A DNA stretch of 64,000 nt, from positions 124,001-188,000 of the forward strand of contig CAVUOD010000011.1 of assembly GCA_963743015.1 (NCBI GenBank). The letters run 5' to 3'. Position 1 is the stretch's first letter. Each line of letters begins with the position of its first letter. The notes below the pieces were generated by a model. That model saw nothing but the letters and a program-made list of their open reading frames with translations, was not told the origin of the DNA and ran no database searches. Made by a program: the position numbers and the translations under genes. This DNA comes from CAVSRC01 sp963743015 (lineage in GTDB: Bacteria; Pseudomonadota; Alphaproteobacteria; Rhizobiales; Kaistiaceae). Below are positions 45,016 through 54,874 of this stretch, in pieces.

Positions 45016-45758
45016 GCCTCGATTTCTCACTCACCGGGCGCCGCGCCCTGGTCACCGGCGCCTCGACCGGGATCGGCCAGGCGATCGCCATCGGCATGGC
45101 GGGCGCCGGCGCCGAAGTGGTCTGCGTCGACATCGTCCCGTCCGACCCGACGGTGGCGCGCATCACCGGCGACGGGGGCCGTGCCACCCAGGTGCAGATC
45201 GACCTGACCAGGCGCGGCGCCATCGACGAGCTGATGACCAAGGCCGGCGACGTCGACATCCTTGTCAACTGCGCCGGCCTGATCCGGCGCGCCGATGCCC
45301 TCGACTTCAGCGAGGAGGACTGGGACGCCGTCATGGATATCAACCTCAAGGCGGTCTTCTTCCTGTCCCAGGCCTTCGGCCGCGCGGTACTCGGGCGTGG
45401 CGCCACCGGTGCCATCATCAACATCGCCTCGATGCTGTCCTTCCAGGGCGGCATCCGCGTGCCTTCCTACACCGCCTCGAAGAGCGGCGTGGCCGGCCTG
45501 ACCAAGCTGCTCGCCAACGAATGGGCGGCCAGGGGAATCAACGTCAACGCCATCGCGCCCGGCTACATCGCCACCAACAACACGGCGGCGCTGCGCGCCG
45601 ACCCCGCGCGCAGCAAGGCGATCCTCGACCGCATCCCGGCCGGGCGCTGGGGCGAGCCCGAGGATATCGCCGGGGCGGCCGTCTTCCTGGCCTCGCCGGC
45701 CGCGCGCTACGTGCACGGCGCCGTCTTCAACGTCGACGGCGGCTGGCTCGCCCGCTGA
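45012..45758 (+). CDS. kduD: 2-deoxy-D-gluconate 3-dehydrogenase / DKII reductase
   Basis: A 248-residue short-chain dehydrogenase. The nucleotide motif is TGASTGIG; the catalytic set is N (INLKAVF), S (IASMLSFQGG) and YTASK. It reduces DKII to 2-keto-3-deoxygluconate. The ATGA overlap with kduI indicates translational coupling. It completes the kdgF-kduI-kduD route. Confidence 0.92.
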   Translation: MSLDFSLTGRRALVTGASTGIGQAIAIGMAGAGAEVVCVDIVPSDPTVARITGDGGRATQVQIDLTRRGAIDELMTKAGDVDILVNCAGLIRRADALDFSEEDWDAVMDINLKAVFFLSQAFGRAVLGRGATGAIINIASMLSFQGGIRVPSYTASKSGVAGLTKLLANEWAARGINVNAIAPGYIATNNTAALRADPARSKAILDRIPAGRWGEPEDIAGAAVFLASPAARYVHGAVFNVDGGWLAR

Positions 45759-45829
45759 TCCTCCCGGGTCGACGGGGGTGTCGGCGCTTGGGCGCCGGCG
45801 CCTCCTCCCCGGGCGCCACTGCTCGACGG

Positions 45830-47436
45830 TCAGCGCTGCAGAGGCCGGTAGACGAAATAGGAGAAATCCGCCGGCGTCGCCGTGCCGTTGAGGTCCTGCG
45901 CCGCCATGCCGACGAAGGCGCCGGTGAAGCTGCCGTGCAGGCCGGGGCCGGCGCTCTCATCGGAGAGTTGCGTGGCGTCGAGGACGGGCCCGACCTTGTG
46001 CAGGTCGCCGCCATCGAGCGCATAGAAGAACTGCAGGCCGCCGTTCTTCACTTCGACCGCCAGCCGCACCTTGCCCTGCGTCGGCAAGGCGACCGGCGGG
46101 TCGAGGGGCAGCATGGTGTCGCCCTCCGGCCAGTCCGTCTCGACGGCGAGGATGGTGAGTTCGCGCCGTCCCTCGGCATCTGGCCGTCACCGCCAGATAA
46201 TAATTGTTGAAGCGGCCGTAATAGGCGGTCAGTCCGGCCAGGCAGCGCTCGTCATACGGCGCGAAAGCGACTTCGGTCTCGGCATAGTAGTCGACGCGTC
46301 GTCTGACGGCGGGCGACCAGCGCCTGCTCGAAATAGGACCCCAGGCTCTCCCGCCCGAAGAGGCGCAGCCGGCCCCCGGCAGTCGCGAAGATGCGCTCCG
46401 GCTCGGGCGTGCGCAGCCACTGGAAGTCCTTGGGCAGACCGGTATCGAATGTGTAGCGCTTCTCTGCCCAGAAGCCGGCTTCGTCGAAGGTGCCGGGCAC
46501 CTCGACCTGCACCTGCGGCTCGCAGCCGCCGGCCTTCAGCCACAGCCAGTCGTCGTCGCGCCACTCCATCTCTGCGATCGAAGTCTCGCGGCCCATGACC
46601 GAGCGCCGGTCCCTGTTGGGCCGGCTCATCAGGTGGACCATGTAGACCTGCCCGTCGGGCGTCTCGACGAAATCGGCATGGCCGGCGCGCTGGAGCGGAT
46701 TGTCCGGCGCATCCTTGGCGGTGATGATGTGCCTGATCGGGTGGACCTCGTAGGGGCCGTCGATCTTGCGCGACCGCGCCATGGTGACGGCGTGGCTGTA
46801 TCCGGTGCCGCCCTCGGCGGTGATCAGGTAGTACCAGGTTCCGGTTCTGCCGGTGCGCTTGTAGAGATGCGGCCCCTCGGTGAGATCGAGGTCGGTGCCG
46901 CGGAAGATGTTCCTGCGTGCGCCGACCAGCCTGCCGGCCTTGGGGTCGAACTCCTGCAGGACGATGCCGGCGAACCGGGTCGGGCGCCCGCGATAGTCCC
47001 AGAGCTGGTTGAGGAACCATTTGCGGCCGTCGTCGTCGTGGAACAAAGACGGGTCGAAGCCCGAGGAATTGACGTAGACGGGATCCGACCACGGCCCCGC
47101 GATGGCCTCGGCCGTGACGATGTAGTTGTGCGCGTCCTTGTAGGAGCCCTCGCGGCGCTTCATGTCGGTATAGACCAGCCAGAACTTCTCGCCGTCATGG
47201 CTGAGGCAGGGCGCCCAGACGCCGCAGCTGTCGGGCTCGCCGCGCATGTCGAGCTGGCTCTTGCGGTCGAGCGGCCGCACGACCAGTTCCCAGTTGGCCA
47301 GATCCTTCGAAGCGTGGATCTGCACGCCGGGGAACCATTCGAAGGTCGAGGTGGCGATGTAATAGGTATCGGCGACCCGCACGATGGATGGGTCGGGATT
47401 GAAGCCGGGAAGGATGGGATTGGTGAGCTTGGGCAT
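45830..47436 (-). pseudogene. GH43-family glycosidase (beta-xylosidase/arabinosidase type), two frame breaks
   Basis: The N-terminal five-blade propeller has the catalytic base Asp in NPDPSI, the pKa-modulating Asp in GFDPSLF and the acid Glu in EGPHLYK. A C-terminal beta-sandwich (GSYFEQALVARRQ, then PVALPTQGKVRLAVEVKNG) is the xylosidase C-terminal domain. No signal peptide is seen, so it acts on imported oligosaccharides. Net +1 shifts near 46286 and 46181 split the sandwich; the catalytic domain is complete. Repaired length is about 535 residues, normal for GH43 subgroup 11/12. Confidence 0.85.
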
Positions 47437-47564
47437 GGCGAGCCTTGTCCTCAGTCAGGATGAAGGGCCAGCCATGGCGCCGGGGCCGACCAGTGTCGGC
47501 CGGACGCGCGTCGCGGCGGCAGATAGCCTGCTTCAAGACGTAGTGGCCGATAGGGCGGTGGGCA

Positions 47565-48831
47565 TCATCGCGCTTCGAGCGAGAGACCCCCGGCCGCCAG
47601 ACCGCCGACGATGCTGCCGCTGGTCGGCAGCAGCGGGATCAGGCAGGCCTGCAGCGCGTGATAGATGTCCGGGCGACCGAAGAACGGCCCGGTATTGGGA
47701 ACCAGGTCATCGTCGAGCTGCGGCCGCCAGCTGCCGTTCGCCCGGTCGATGAGATGCGTGGCAGACCAGTCCCAGATGCGGCGATACCATTCCTCGTAGA
47801 AGGCATCGCCGACGATGGCATTGAGGAATGCCGCCGCACCGATGCCCTCCGTGCACGGCCACCAGTAGCGGTCGCGCACCAGCGGTCGCGTGTCGTTGTC
47901 GAGCGTGTAGTAGAAGCCACCGGTTGCCTTGTCCCAGCCGTCCGCCACGGCCTTGCCGAACAGCGAACGGGCGGCATCGGGCAGCCAGTCGAGCCGGCGC
48001 CCGCCGAGTTCCCACAGCTGCAGGAGCAGTCGCGCCCATTCGAGCGAATGGCCGGGTGTCGTGCCCGGCGGGTGGAACATGGGATCGCCCACATAATCGA
48101 CGTCCACCGTCCATTCGCGGGTGAAATGCTCCGGCAGGTGCCAGCCATTGCCGGCCGCCGCCCGGCGGATGAGAAGATCAGCGATGCGCTCGGCCTTGGC
48201 CAGATACGCCCGGTCGTTGGTCACTTCGAAGGCGGCCATCAGCGCTTCGGTCAGGTGCATGTTGGCATTCTGGCCGCGATAGGTGCTCTTCGGCTGCCAG
48301 TCGCGGGTGAATTCCTCGGCCACCGCGCCGTACTGGTCTTCCCAGAAGCGCTCGTTGAGAACCGCCGTTACGTCGGCGAGCAGACGGTCGGCATCGGGAT
48401 GCCCGGCCGCCTTGGCGCTCGCCGCCGCCAGCAGCACGAAGGCGTGGCCATAGGCCTGCTTGCTGTCGTCGACAGGGCCGCTGTCGCCCATCTGCCAGAA
48501 ATAGCCGCCGTTCTCCGTGTCGCGGTGCTTGTTCCACAGGAAGTCCATGCCGTGGTCGATCATCGCCTCGGCGCCGGGCCGCCCGAGGAGATGGGCGATG
48601 GCGAAGCAGTGCACCATGCGAGCCGTCGCCTGCACCTGGCGGCCGAACGCCGCCGCGCCCGTGACGGCAAGCGGCTTGCCGTCATCGTCGAGATCGCAGA
48701 AGCCGCCGGCAGGATCGATGCTCGCCCCTTCGTAGAAATCGAGAATGTCGTTCGCCCGCGCCAGCAACCAGCTGCGATGGCCGGTCAGCGCGACCCATTT
48801 CTGTCCGCCTGCAGGAGGAATTCAAAGGCAT
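47565..48831 (-). CDS. AGE-family sugar epimerase/isomerase, start uncertain
   Basis: An (alpha/alpha)6-barrel protein of the N-acylglucosamine 2-epimerase group (aldose-ketose isomerases such as mannose isomerase). Motifs are TARMVHCFAIAHLLGRP, RGQNANMHLTEALMAAFE, GHSLEWARLLLQLWE and WWPCTEGIGAAAFL, with the family histidines. The continuous frame from about 48767 has no good start. Upstream residues HRSWLLARAN continue in frame without an ATG. A +1 shift near 48773 would join them to ATG 48798 or 48831. Confidence 0.8.
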
Positions 48832-48843
48832 CGGTTCAGTCCA

Positions 48844-49590
48844 TCAAGCGCCGACCATGAGGCCGACGATCTCGTCACTCGTGGTCTCCTGCGGTCGCCG
48901 CTCGCCGGCCTTGATGCCGTGACGCATGACGACGATGCGGTCGGCGACTGCGAAGATGTCCTGGAGATTGTGCGAGATGAAGATGACCGCCTTGCCCTGT
49001 TCCTTGAGCGAGCGCACCAGGTTGAGCACCCGGCGCTGCTCGGGAACGCCGAGCGCGGCCGTCGGCTCGTCCATGATCAGCAGCTTGGCGTTCCAGTAGA
49101 TCGCCCGGCCGATGGCGACTGCCTGTCGCTGGCCGCCGGAGAAGGCGGCGACCGGCGCCTCCAACCGGCTGGTGTGGAAATCGAGCAGAGCCATGGTCTC
49201 CTGCGCCGCCTGCGCCATCGCCTTGCGGTCGAGAACGGGCAGGAACCCGAAGGCCTTGGTCTTCGGCTCGCGGCCGAGGAAGATGTTGGCGCCGATCGAC
49301 AGATTGTCGGCAAGCGCCAGGTCCTGGTAGATCGTCTCGATGCCGAGCGCCCGCGCCTCGTGCGGGCTGGTGAAGGACACGCTCTGTCCGTCGAAGACGA
49401 TCTCGCCGGAATCCGGATGGTGGACGCCGGAAACGCTCTTGATCAGCACCGACTTGCCGGCGCCGTTGTCGCCGGCCAGCGCCACCACCTCGCCGAGGTC
49501 GACATCGAAGGAGACGCCCTTCAGTGCCTCGACCGCACCGAAGTTCTTGGTGATATTGCGCACCGAAAGCAGGTGGTCGGTATCACTCAT
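48844..49590 (-). CDS. Sugar ABC transporter ATP-binding protein
   Basis: A 248-residue ATPase of the CUT2 type. Walker A is GDNGAGKS (followed by V rather than T), the Q-loop is IYQDLALADN, the signature is FSGGQRQ, Walker B is LLIMDEP and the switch is ISHN. It overlaps the permease gene by 8 bases. With 49583 and 50710 it forms the second RbsABC-like importer. Confidence 0.9.
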   Translation of the reverse strand: MSDTDHLLSVRNITKNFGAVEALKGVSFDVDLGEVVALAGDNGAGKSVLIKSVSGVHHPDSGEIVFDGQSVSFTSPHEARALGIETIYQDLALADNLSIGANIFLGREPKTKAFGFLPVLDRKAMAQAAQETMALLDFHTSRLEAPVAAFSGGQRQAVAIGRAIYWNAKLLIMDEPTAALGVPEQRRVLNLVRSLKEQGKAVIFISHNLQDIFAVADRIVVMRHGIKAGERRPQETTSDEIVGLMVGA

Positions 49591-50614
49591 CGCGGTGGCC
49601 TCCCAGAAACCGGCGCTGACTCTGATCGACCAGCACCGAGATGATGATCACCACACCGACGGCGACGAACTGCCAGAACGGTTCGACATCGATGAACACC
49701 AGACCGTACTGGATCACCGCAATCACCAATGCCCCGGCGACGGTACCGGCAACCGTGCCCGACCCGCCGAACAGGCTGGCACCGCCGATGACCACCGCCG
49801 CGATCGAATCGAGCAGCAGCGGCTCGCCGGCCTGTGCCGCGCCGGCAAGGAAGCGGCCGGTGTAGAGCACGCCGGCAAGACCGGCACACAGGGCCGAGAG
49901 GATGTAGATCCAGGTCGTCAGCCGCCCGACGTCGATGCCCGAGCGAATCACCGCGTCGCGGTTGGCGCCGACGGCATAGGTGTGTTGGCCGAAGCGGGTC
50001 TGCGACAGAACGTAGTGCATCCCCAGGGCAACGATCACGGTGATGATCACCACCACCGGCACGCCAAGGATTCTGCCATTGCCGATCCAGGCGTAGATAT
50101 CGTTGTGCACCGGGACGGTCATGCCACCGGCAATCAGATAGGCGACACCACGGGCAACGCCGTACATGCCGAGCGTGCCGATGAACGGCGGAACGCCGAG
50201 GCGCGCAACCAGCCAGCCGTTCACCCAACCCGGTATGAAGGAGACGGCAACACCGAGGGTCATGGCAATCAGCATGGCAAGCACCGGCGGCACACCGAAC
50301 ACGCCAGTGGCGATATTGGTCGCATGGGCGGCGACCACCGCCGCCAGGCCCATGGTGAAGCCCACCGACAGGTCGATGCCCGCCGAGATGATTACGAAAG
50401 TCTCACCCAGCGCGAGAAGCAGCGGTGCAGTCGTGAAGATCGCGATAGACTGCAGGTTATAGGTGTTGCCGACGAAGGTGGCGCCATAGGCCATCCGCGC
50501 CCAGACTTCGAAGAAGATCAGCAGCAGGGCCAGAAACAGCCAAGCGCGCAGATCGGCGACGCGCTCAAGAATACTGCGCGGCCGTTGAGGAACAGGTGCG
50601 GATATGGATGTCAT
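49583..50614 (-). CDS. Sugar ABC transporter permease (RbsC-like)
   Basis: A 343-residue membrane protein with about nine helices. The family motif ALGETFVIISAGIDLSVGFTMG is present, with AAVVIGGASLFGGSGTVAGTVAGAL near the C-terminus. It partners the downstream ATPase. Confidence 0.9.
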   Translation of the reverse strand: MTSISAPVPQRPRSILERVADLRAWLFLALLLIFFEVWARMAYGATFVGNTYNLQSIAIFTTAPLLLALGETFVIISAGIDLSVGFTMGLAAVVAAHATNIATGVFGVPPVLAMLIAMTLGVAVSFIPGWVNGWLVARLGVPPFIGTLGMYGVARGVAYLIAGGMTVPVHNDIYAWIGNGRILGVPVVVIITVIVALGMHYVLSQTRFGQHTYAVGANRDAVIRSGIDVGRLTTWIYILSALCAGLAGVLYTGRFLAGAAQAGEPLLLDSIAAVVIGGASLFGGSGTVAGTVAGALVIAVIQYGLVFIDVEPFWQFVAVGVVIIISVLVDQSQRRFLGGHRDE

Positions 50615-50709
50615 GATCGCCCAATATCATGCACATCACCGAACTTGGCCGCCGACCACGGCGGTCGGCGGCCCGGCTGATGTGCGGTCCGATTGGACCG
50701 GACTGATGA

Positions 50710-51696
50710 CTACGACGTGTAGAGGAACTTCTTCACGTTCGGATCGTCGATATTGTCCTTGGTCATCACGGTGAAGCCCGTGCCGATCGCCGATCGGGAT
50801 CGACTGGCCGGTGAGGTGCGCATAGGCGCTGACCACGCCGAAATAGCCGATCTCGGCCGGATGCTGGGCGATGACGATGGTGAAGGTGCCGTCCTTCAGC
50901 TCCTGGACCACGGAGGTCGGGGCGTCGAAGGCAGCGACTCTTGATGTCGCCGACCTTGCCGGCCTGCTTCACGCCGTTGGCCGAGCCGCTGGCCGAGAAC
51001 AGGTTGGCGCCGAAGATGCCCGCCAGGTCAGGATTGCGGGCGAGCACCGCCTGCACCTGCGAGGCCGCCTTGTTGGCGTCGTCGTCGTTGAACTGCGTCT
51101 CCAGCACCTCGATGTTGGGGATGGTTCTTCATCTCCTTCTTGAAGCCCTCTTCGCGCTGGTCGGTGGTCGACATGCCGGGTTTCACGTTGGAGACGTAGA
51201 CCTTGCCCTTGTCGCCGATCGCCTTGGCCAGAGCCCGCGCGGCCATCTCGCCGCCGAGCACGTTGTCGGAGGCGATGTAGGAGAGCGGGAAGTCGGCATC
51301 GCCGGCGCCGGTCTGATAGACGCCAGTGCCGATGAAGGTGTCGACGGTGATCACCGGGATGCCGGCGTCGAACGCCTTCTTCAGCGGCTGGACGAGCTGA
51401 ACCTTGTCGGTCGGCGCGATCAGGATCGCGTCGGGCTTGCGGGCGATGACGGCATCGAGCACCGGTACCTGCAGCGTCACGTTCCATTCCGAAGCGCCCT
51501 GGAAGCCGAGATTGACGCCGAGCGCCTTGGCCGCCGCATCCGCGCCGCGATGCATGGTGATGTAGAAAGCATCGGTGGTGAGACCAGGGACAAGGGTGAT
51601 GTTGAATTTCTTGCCTGCCGCAAGCGTCGGACGGACACCCAGTGCGGCAACACCCGCGGCGGCGCCAGCGAGCGTCAGAAAGCTTCTGCGTTCCAT
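50710..51696 (-). pseudogene. Sugar ABC transporter binding protein with Tat-type signal, three frame breaks
   Basis: The start MERRSFLTLAGAAAGVAALG is Tat-like and follows AAGGAGG, so ATG 51696 is used. The fold is type I sugar-binding (ITLVPGLTTDAFYITMHRGADAA; AILIAPTDKVQLVQPLKKAFDAGIP). Net +1 shifts near 51124, 50940 and 50790 break it. The last is a 7-base tandem copy (GCCGATC twice, 50782-50795). Repaired, it runs through GIFGANLFSASGS and VVQELKDGTFTIVIAQHP to NVKKFLYTS at 50710, about 325 residues. Confidence 0.85.
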
Positions 51697-51784
51697 TGTC
51701 TTCCTCCTTGTTGCCAACCATTGTTTGCGTATCGAGATGAAATCAGCGGTGGGCTGCCGACGTCACTTCATTCAGTTGTAGGTC

Positions 51785-52000
51785 CGTCTGTCCGTTCGAC
51801 AATCCTCATCAGTTCGGCATCGACCGATCACAGGATTGATGCCAGTCGGTCGAGGGCGGATTGTCGCGCATTCTGGCAAGGCCCGACCAGTCTTTCGAGC
51901 GACGCGAGCTGATGTCCGCGGCGATCGAGCGCGGAGAGCGCTCCGGCGGTTGCGATGCTGTCGATCATCGTAAGCGCACGGGCCAGCGAGCCCATTCGAA
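51785..52000 (-). pseudogene. Decayed copy of an FGGY kinase, internally deleted
   Basis: The minus strand reads TMIDSIATAGAL, matching TMIDSIGTAEAL in the kinase at 53261. It then jumps to ALSALDRRGHQLASLERLVG and SALDRLASIL, a stop, then SVDAELMRIVER, matching the last 50 residues (ALSALNRREHLVEPDDNLVG, ILWPVDSELMHIAER). A stop replaces the Trp codon. About 200 residues between the parts are missing. Confidence 0.75.
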
Positions 52001-52038
52001 TACTTCCTCCCCCGAACTGCTCGTTGGCAGCTCACTTT

Positions 52039-52052
52039 TTTACGCGCGTAAA
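52039..52052. promoter_or_regulatory. LacI-type operator, perfect palindrome
   Basis: TTTACGCGCGTAAA, 14 bases, symmetric about a central CG as LacI-family sites are. A half-like site GCGTGTAAA follows at 52099-52107. It sits between the importer operon and lacI. Confidence 0.75.
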
Positions 52053-52090
52053 GGTACATTTCACACGAGACGCGTGTCAAGCCTCCAAAG

Positions 52091-52120
52091 TTGCGCTTGC
52101 GTGTAAACTACGCCTAGTAT
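52091..52120 (+). promoter_or_regulatory. Probable lacI promoter
   Basis: TTGCGC and TAGTAT are 18 bases apart, ending 45 bases before the start codon. The half-operator GCGTGTAAA lies in the spacer. Confidence 0.4.
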
Positions 52121-52164
52121 GGCGCGGCGGTAGCAGGCCGTCGCACCAATCAGAATTCCGACCG

Positions 52165-53190
52165 ATGGGCACCGACGCCGTCAACACCATGCAGGATTTC
52201 GCCCGACGGATCGGACTGTCGCGCCCGACCGTGTCGCGCTTTTTCGCCGATCCCGATTCGGTGCGCCCGCGCACGCGCAAGCTGATCGAGGAGGGCATCC
52301 GCCACTACGGCTACAGCCCGAACTTCTTCGCCTCCAATCTCACGCGCCGCTCGCCGCGGGCCATCGGCATCATCGTGCCGTCGATCATCGATCCGTTCTA
52401 CGGCGAACTGGTCAGCACGATCGAACTCTATGCCGAGGATCGCGGCTATCTCACCGTGCTGCAGTGCTCCCACAACGACGCTGCATTGGAGCAGCGGGCA
52501 CTGTCCCGGCTGCTGTCGATGGACGTTGCCGGAATCGCCATGGCCCCCCTCGGATTCCGCTCCGACATCGCTGCGGTCGAGCAGGCGATGAAGCAGGTGC
52601 CGATCCTCTTCATGGATTCGCGCCTGCGTGACGGGGTACCCTATGTCGGCACCAACAATCGAACCAGCATGGCGCTCATGGTGGACTATCTGTGCCGCTC
52701 CGGCTCGCCGCCGGCGCTCTTCACCATGCCAGCAGTGAACGCCAACATACGGGAACGGTGCGAGGCCTATTGCGATCGCATGCGCGAACTTGGTCACGAG
52801 CCGCGCATCCTCAATCCCGAGGAGGGACCGGTCGGCGACGATTACGAACGCTACGGCTTCGAACGGTTCCTCAGCCTGCCCGCCGAAAGGCTGGCCGGCG
52901 TCGACACCATCGTCTGTTCGAACGATCGGATTGCGTTCGGGCTGTTGGCAGCGGCAAAGCGGCTGGGAATCAGCGTCGGAGCCGGGCCAGGCAACGATCT
53001 CAGGGTCGGCTCGTATGACGGTCAACGCTTCGGCGCTTTCGCCTCGCCCTCGCTCACCACGTCGGGGCAGAACATCCGCGGAATCGGGGAGCTGGCGGCC
53101 AAGACCCTGATCAACCTGGAGAATGGCGGGGAGCTTCCGCGGGAAGACATCCTGCTCGACGGAACCCTGATCTTCCGCGATTCCGCCTAG
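52165..53190 (+). CDS. LacI-family transcriptional regulator
   Basis: A 341-residue repressor. The HTH is TMQDFARRIGLSRPTVSRFF with the hinge RRSPRAIGIIVPSI; the sugar domain runs to the end with SNDRIAFGLLAAAKRLG and RVGSYDG. The start is ATG 52165 or 52189; neither has a strong ribosome site. It is divergent from the second ABC importer and probably controls it and the DhaK operon. Confidence 0.9.
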   Translation: MGTDAVNTMQDFARRIGLSRPTVSRFFADPDSVRPRTRKLIEEGIRHYGYSPNFFASNLTRRSPRAIGIIVPSIIDPFYGELVSTIELYAEDRGYLTVLQCSHNDAALEQRALSRLLSMDVAGIAMAPLGFRSDIAAVEQAMKQVPILFMDSRLRDGVPYVGTNNRTSMALMVDYLCRSGSPPALFTMPAVNANIRERCEAYCDRMRELGHEPRILNPEEGPVGDDYERYGFERFLSLPAERLAGVDTIVCSNDRIAFGLLAAAKRLGISVGAGPGNDLRVGSYDGQRFGAFASPSLTTSGQNIRGIGELAAKTLINLENGGELPREDILLDGTLIFRDSA

Positions 53191-53203
53191 TGAAGCTCTT
53201 CGG

Positions 53204-53228
53204 CCGGCGCAGGTTCGGACCGCGCCGG
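53204..53228. terminator. Hairpin between convergent lacI and kinase genes
   Basis: CCGGCGC-A-GGT and ACC-GCGCCGG pair around a TCGG loop, with one bulge. It is 14 bases after the lacI stop, without a T-run; it may end both transcripts. Confidence 0.4.
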
Positions 53229-53260
53229 AATGCGTCCGGGCCGCCGGTGTCGTCCACGGG

Positions 53261-54811
53261 CTAAGGTACAGGCCGCGGTGCCCGCTCGGCGATGTGCATC
53301 AGTTCAGAATCGACCGGCCACAAGATCGATTGCATCCGGTCGAACGCGCATCGCCGCACATCCTGGTAAAGCCCGACGAGATTGTCGTCCGGCTCGACCA
53401 GATGTTCGCGGCGATTGAGCGCCGAAAGCGCATCGTCGAGATTCGGCCAGAGGCCGGCGGCAACGCCGCCGAGCAGGGCAGCGCCGAGCGCGGTGGCCTC
53501 CGACGCATCGACCACGGTGACCGGCCGCCCGTAGGCATTGGCCTTGATCGTCGCCAGAAGCGGGTTGCGCGCGCCGCCGCTGATCAGACGAATCCGCTCG
53601 GGCGCGGGTATCCCCTTGATGCCGACCATGGCGTCGGCGATGAAGGCAGCGCGCATGGCCAGGCCTTCGAGCACGGCGCGATAAAGCGCGCCGCGCGCCG
53701 TGTTCTCGGTCAGTCCGATGAAGGCGCCGCGCACCGGATGATCGGGATCGGACGACATGGCGCCGGCCATATGGGGCACGAACAGAAGGCCCTCGCTTCC
53801 GGGCGCGACATTCTCCCCCTCGGCGATCAGGGTCGCATGCGGCGGCTGGCCGATCAGGCCGCGCAGCCATTCGACGGTGGCGCCGGAATAGGCGACGCTG
53901 GCGCCGACATAGAACAGCGACTGATGGGCCTCGAAGGCGCCCTGGAACAGGTTCGTCCGGGTGACCCTGGGGTCGAACGACGGCTGCTCCATGGCCAGCA
54001 CCAGGGCTTCCGCCGTGCCGATGCTGTCGATCATCGTCCCCTGTACGCTCATGCCGGCGGCCATTGCCCCGCATACATGATCGTGGGCGCCGACGCCGAC
54101 CACCGGCTTGCCGGCAAGGCCGGTCGCGGCCAGCACCTCGGGAAGAACGGGCCCGAGCACCGTGCCGCTGGCCTTGAGCGGCGCCAGCACGGCGCTGTCG
54201 AAACCGGCATGGGCCAGCAGCTCGTCCGACCAGCGGCGATGGCTGAGATCGAGATAGAGCGTGCGCGAGGCGAGCGAGAAATCGGTCGCCGCCACGCCCG
54301 ACAGGCGGAAGGCGATCCAGTCCGCGATCATCAGGATCGTGCGCGCACGCCGCACGGCGTCCGGCCAGTGCGTGCGCATCCAGATGAGCTTGCTGAGGGT
54401 GAAGATGTGGTCGAGCTGCAGACCGGTGATCTCGAACACCCGTTCGACCCCGACGGTCTCGCGCAGCGTCTGCGCCTCGCCTTCGGTGCGCGTGTCGTGC
54501 CAGACGATCGACGGCGCCAGCGGCTTTCCGGCTTCGTCGACCAGCACGCAGCTCTCGCCGATGCTGGCGACGCCGATTCCCGCCACCGGCCGGCCGCCGA
54601 GCAGACCGGCCACCTCGCCGAGACATTCGGTGACGGCGGCGAACATCGCCTCCGGATCGTATTCGAGACGATCCGGCGCGATGCGCTTTTCCGGCGTCGG
54701 CCGGCGCGCCTGGGCGACCTGATTGCCGCGCGCGTCGAAGGCCAGCGCACGCACCGACTGCGTGCCGACGTCGATGCCGATCAGGAAGGGTGGTTCGAAA
54801 CTGTCGGACAT
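53261..54811 (-). CDS. FGGY-family carbohydrate kinase
   Basis: About 516 residues from ATG 54811 (an ATG 12 codons upstream also exists). The ATPase core is IGIDVGTQSVRALAFD, the sugar site is SIVWHDTRTEGEA, the catalytic Asp is in GVGAHDHVCGAMAAG, and the adenosine motif is LISGGARNPLLATIKANAYGRPV. The family covers xylulose, ribulose, erythritol and glycerol kinases; the substrate is open. It is last in the DhaK-DhaL-aldolase operon. A decayed partial copy lies at 51785. Confidence 0.87.
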   Translation of the reverse strand: MSDSFEPPFLIGIDVGTQSVRALAFDARGNQVAQARRPTPEKRIAPDRLEYDPEAMFAAVTECLGEVAGLLGGRPVAGIGVASIGESCVLVDEAGKPLAPSIVWHDTRTEGEAQTLRETVGVERVFEITGLQLDHIFTLSKLIWMRTHWPDAVRRARTILMIADWIAFRLSGVAATDFSLASRTLYLDLSHRRWSDELLAHAGFDSAVLAPLKASGTVLGPVLPEVLAATGLAGKPVVGVGAHDHVCGAMAAGMSVQGTMIDSIGTAEALVLAMEQPSFDPRVTRTNLFQGAFEAHQSLFYVGASVAYSGATVEWLRGLIGQPPHATLIAEGENVAPGSEGLLFVPHMAGAMSSDPDHPVRGAFIGLTENTARGALYRAVLEGLAMRAAFIADAMVGIKGIPAPERIRLISGGARNPLLATIKANAYGRPVTVVDASEATALGAALLGGVAAGLWPNLDDALSALNRREHLVEPDDNLVGLYQDVRRCAFDRMQSILWPVDSELMHIAERAPRPVP

Positions 54812-54874
54812 GCGCCTGGGCCCCGCTTGGTCAGGGGTGAGCGACATCGGCCGGAGACATCACGCCGCCCGCCG

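Larger units (their letters stand above)
51718..52164. other. Control region with a gene relic
   Basis: This 447-base stretch between the binding-protein gene and lacI holds the kinase relic and the lacI operator and promoter, listed separately. No intact gene is seen. Confidence 0.5.
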
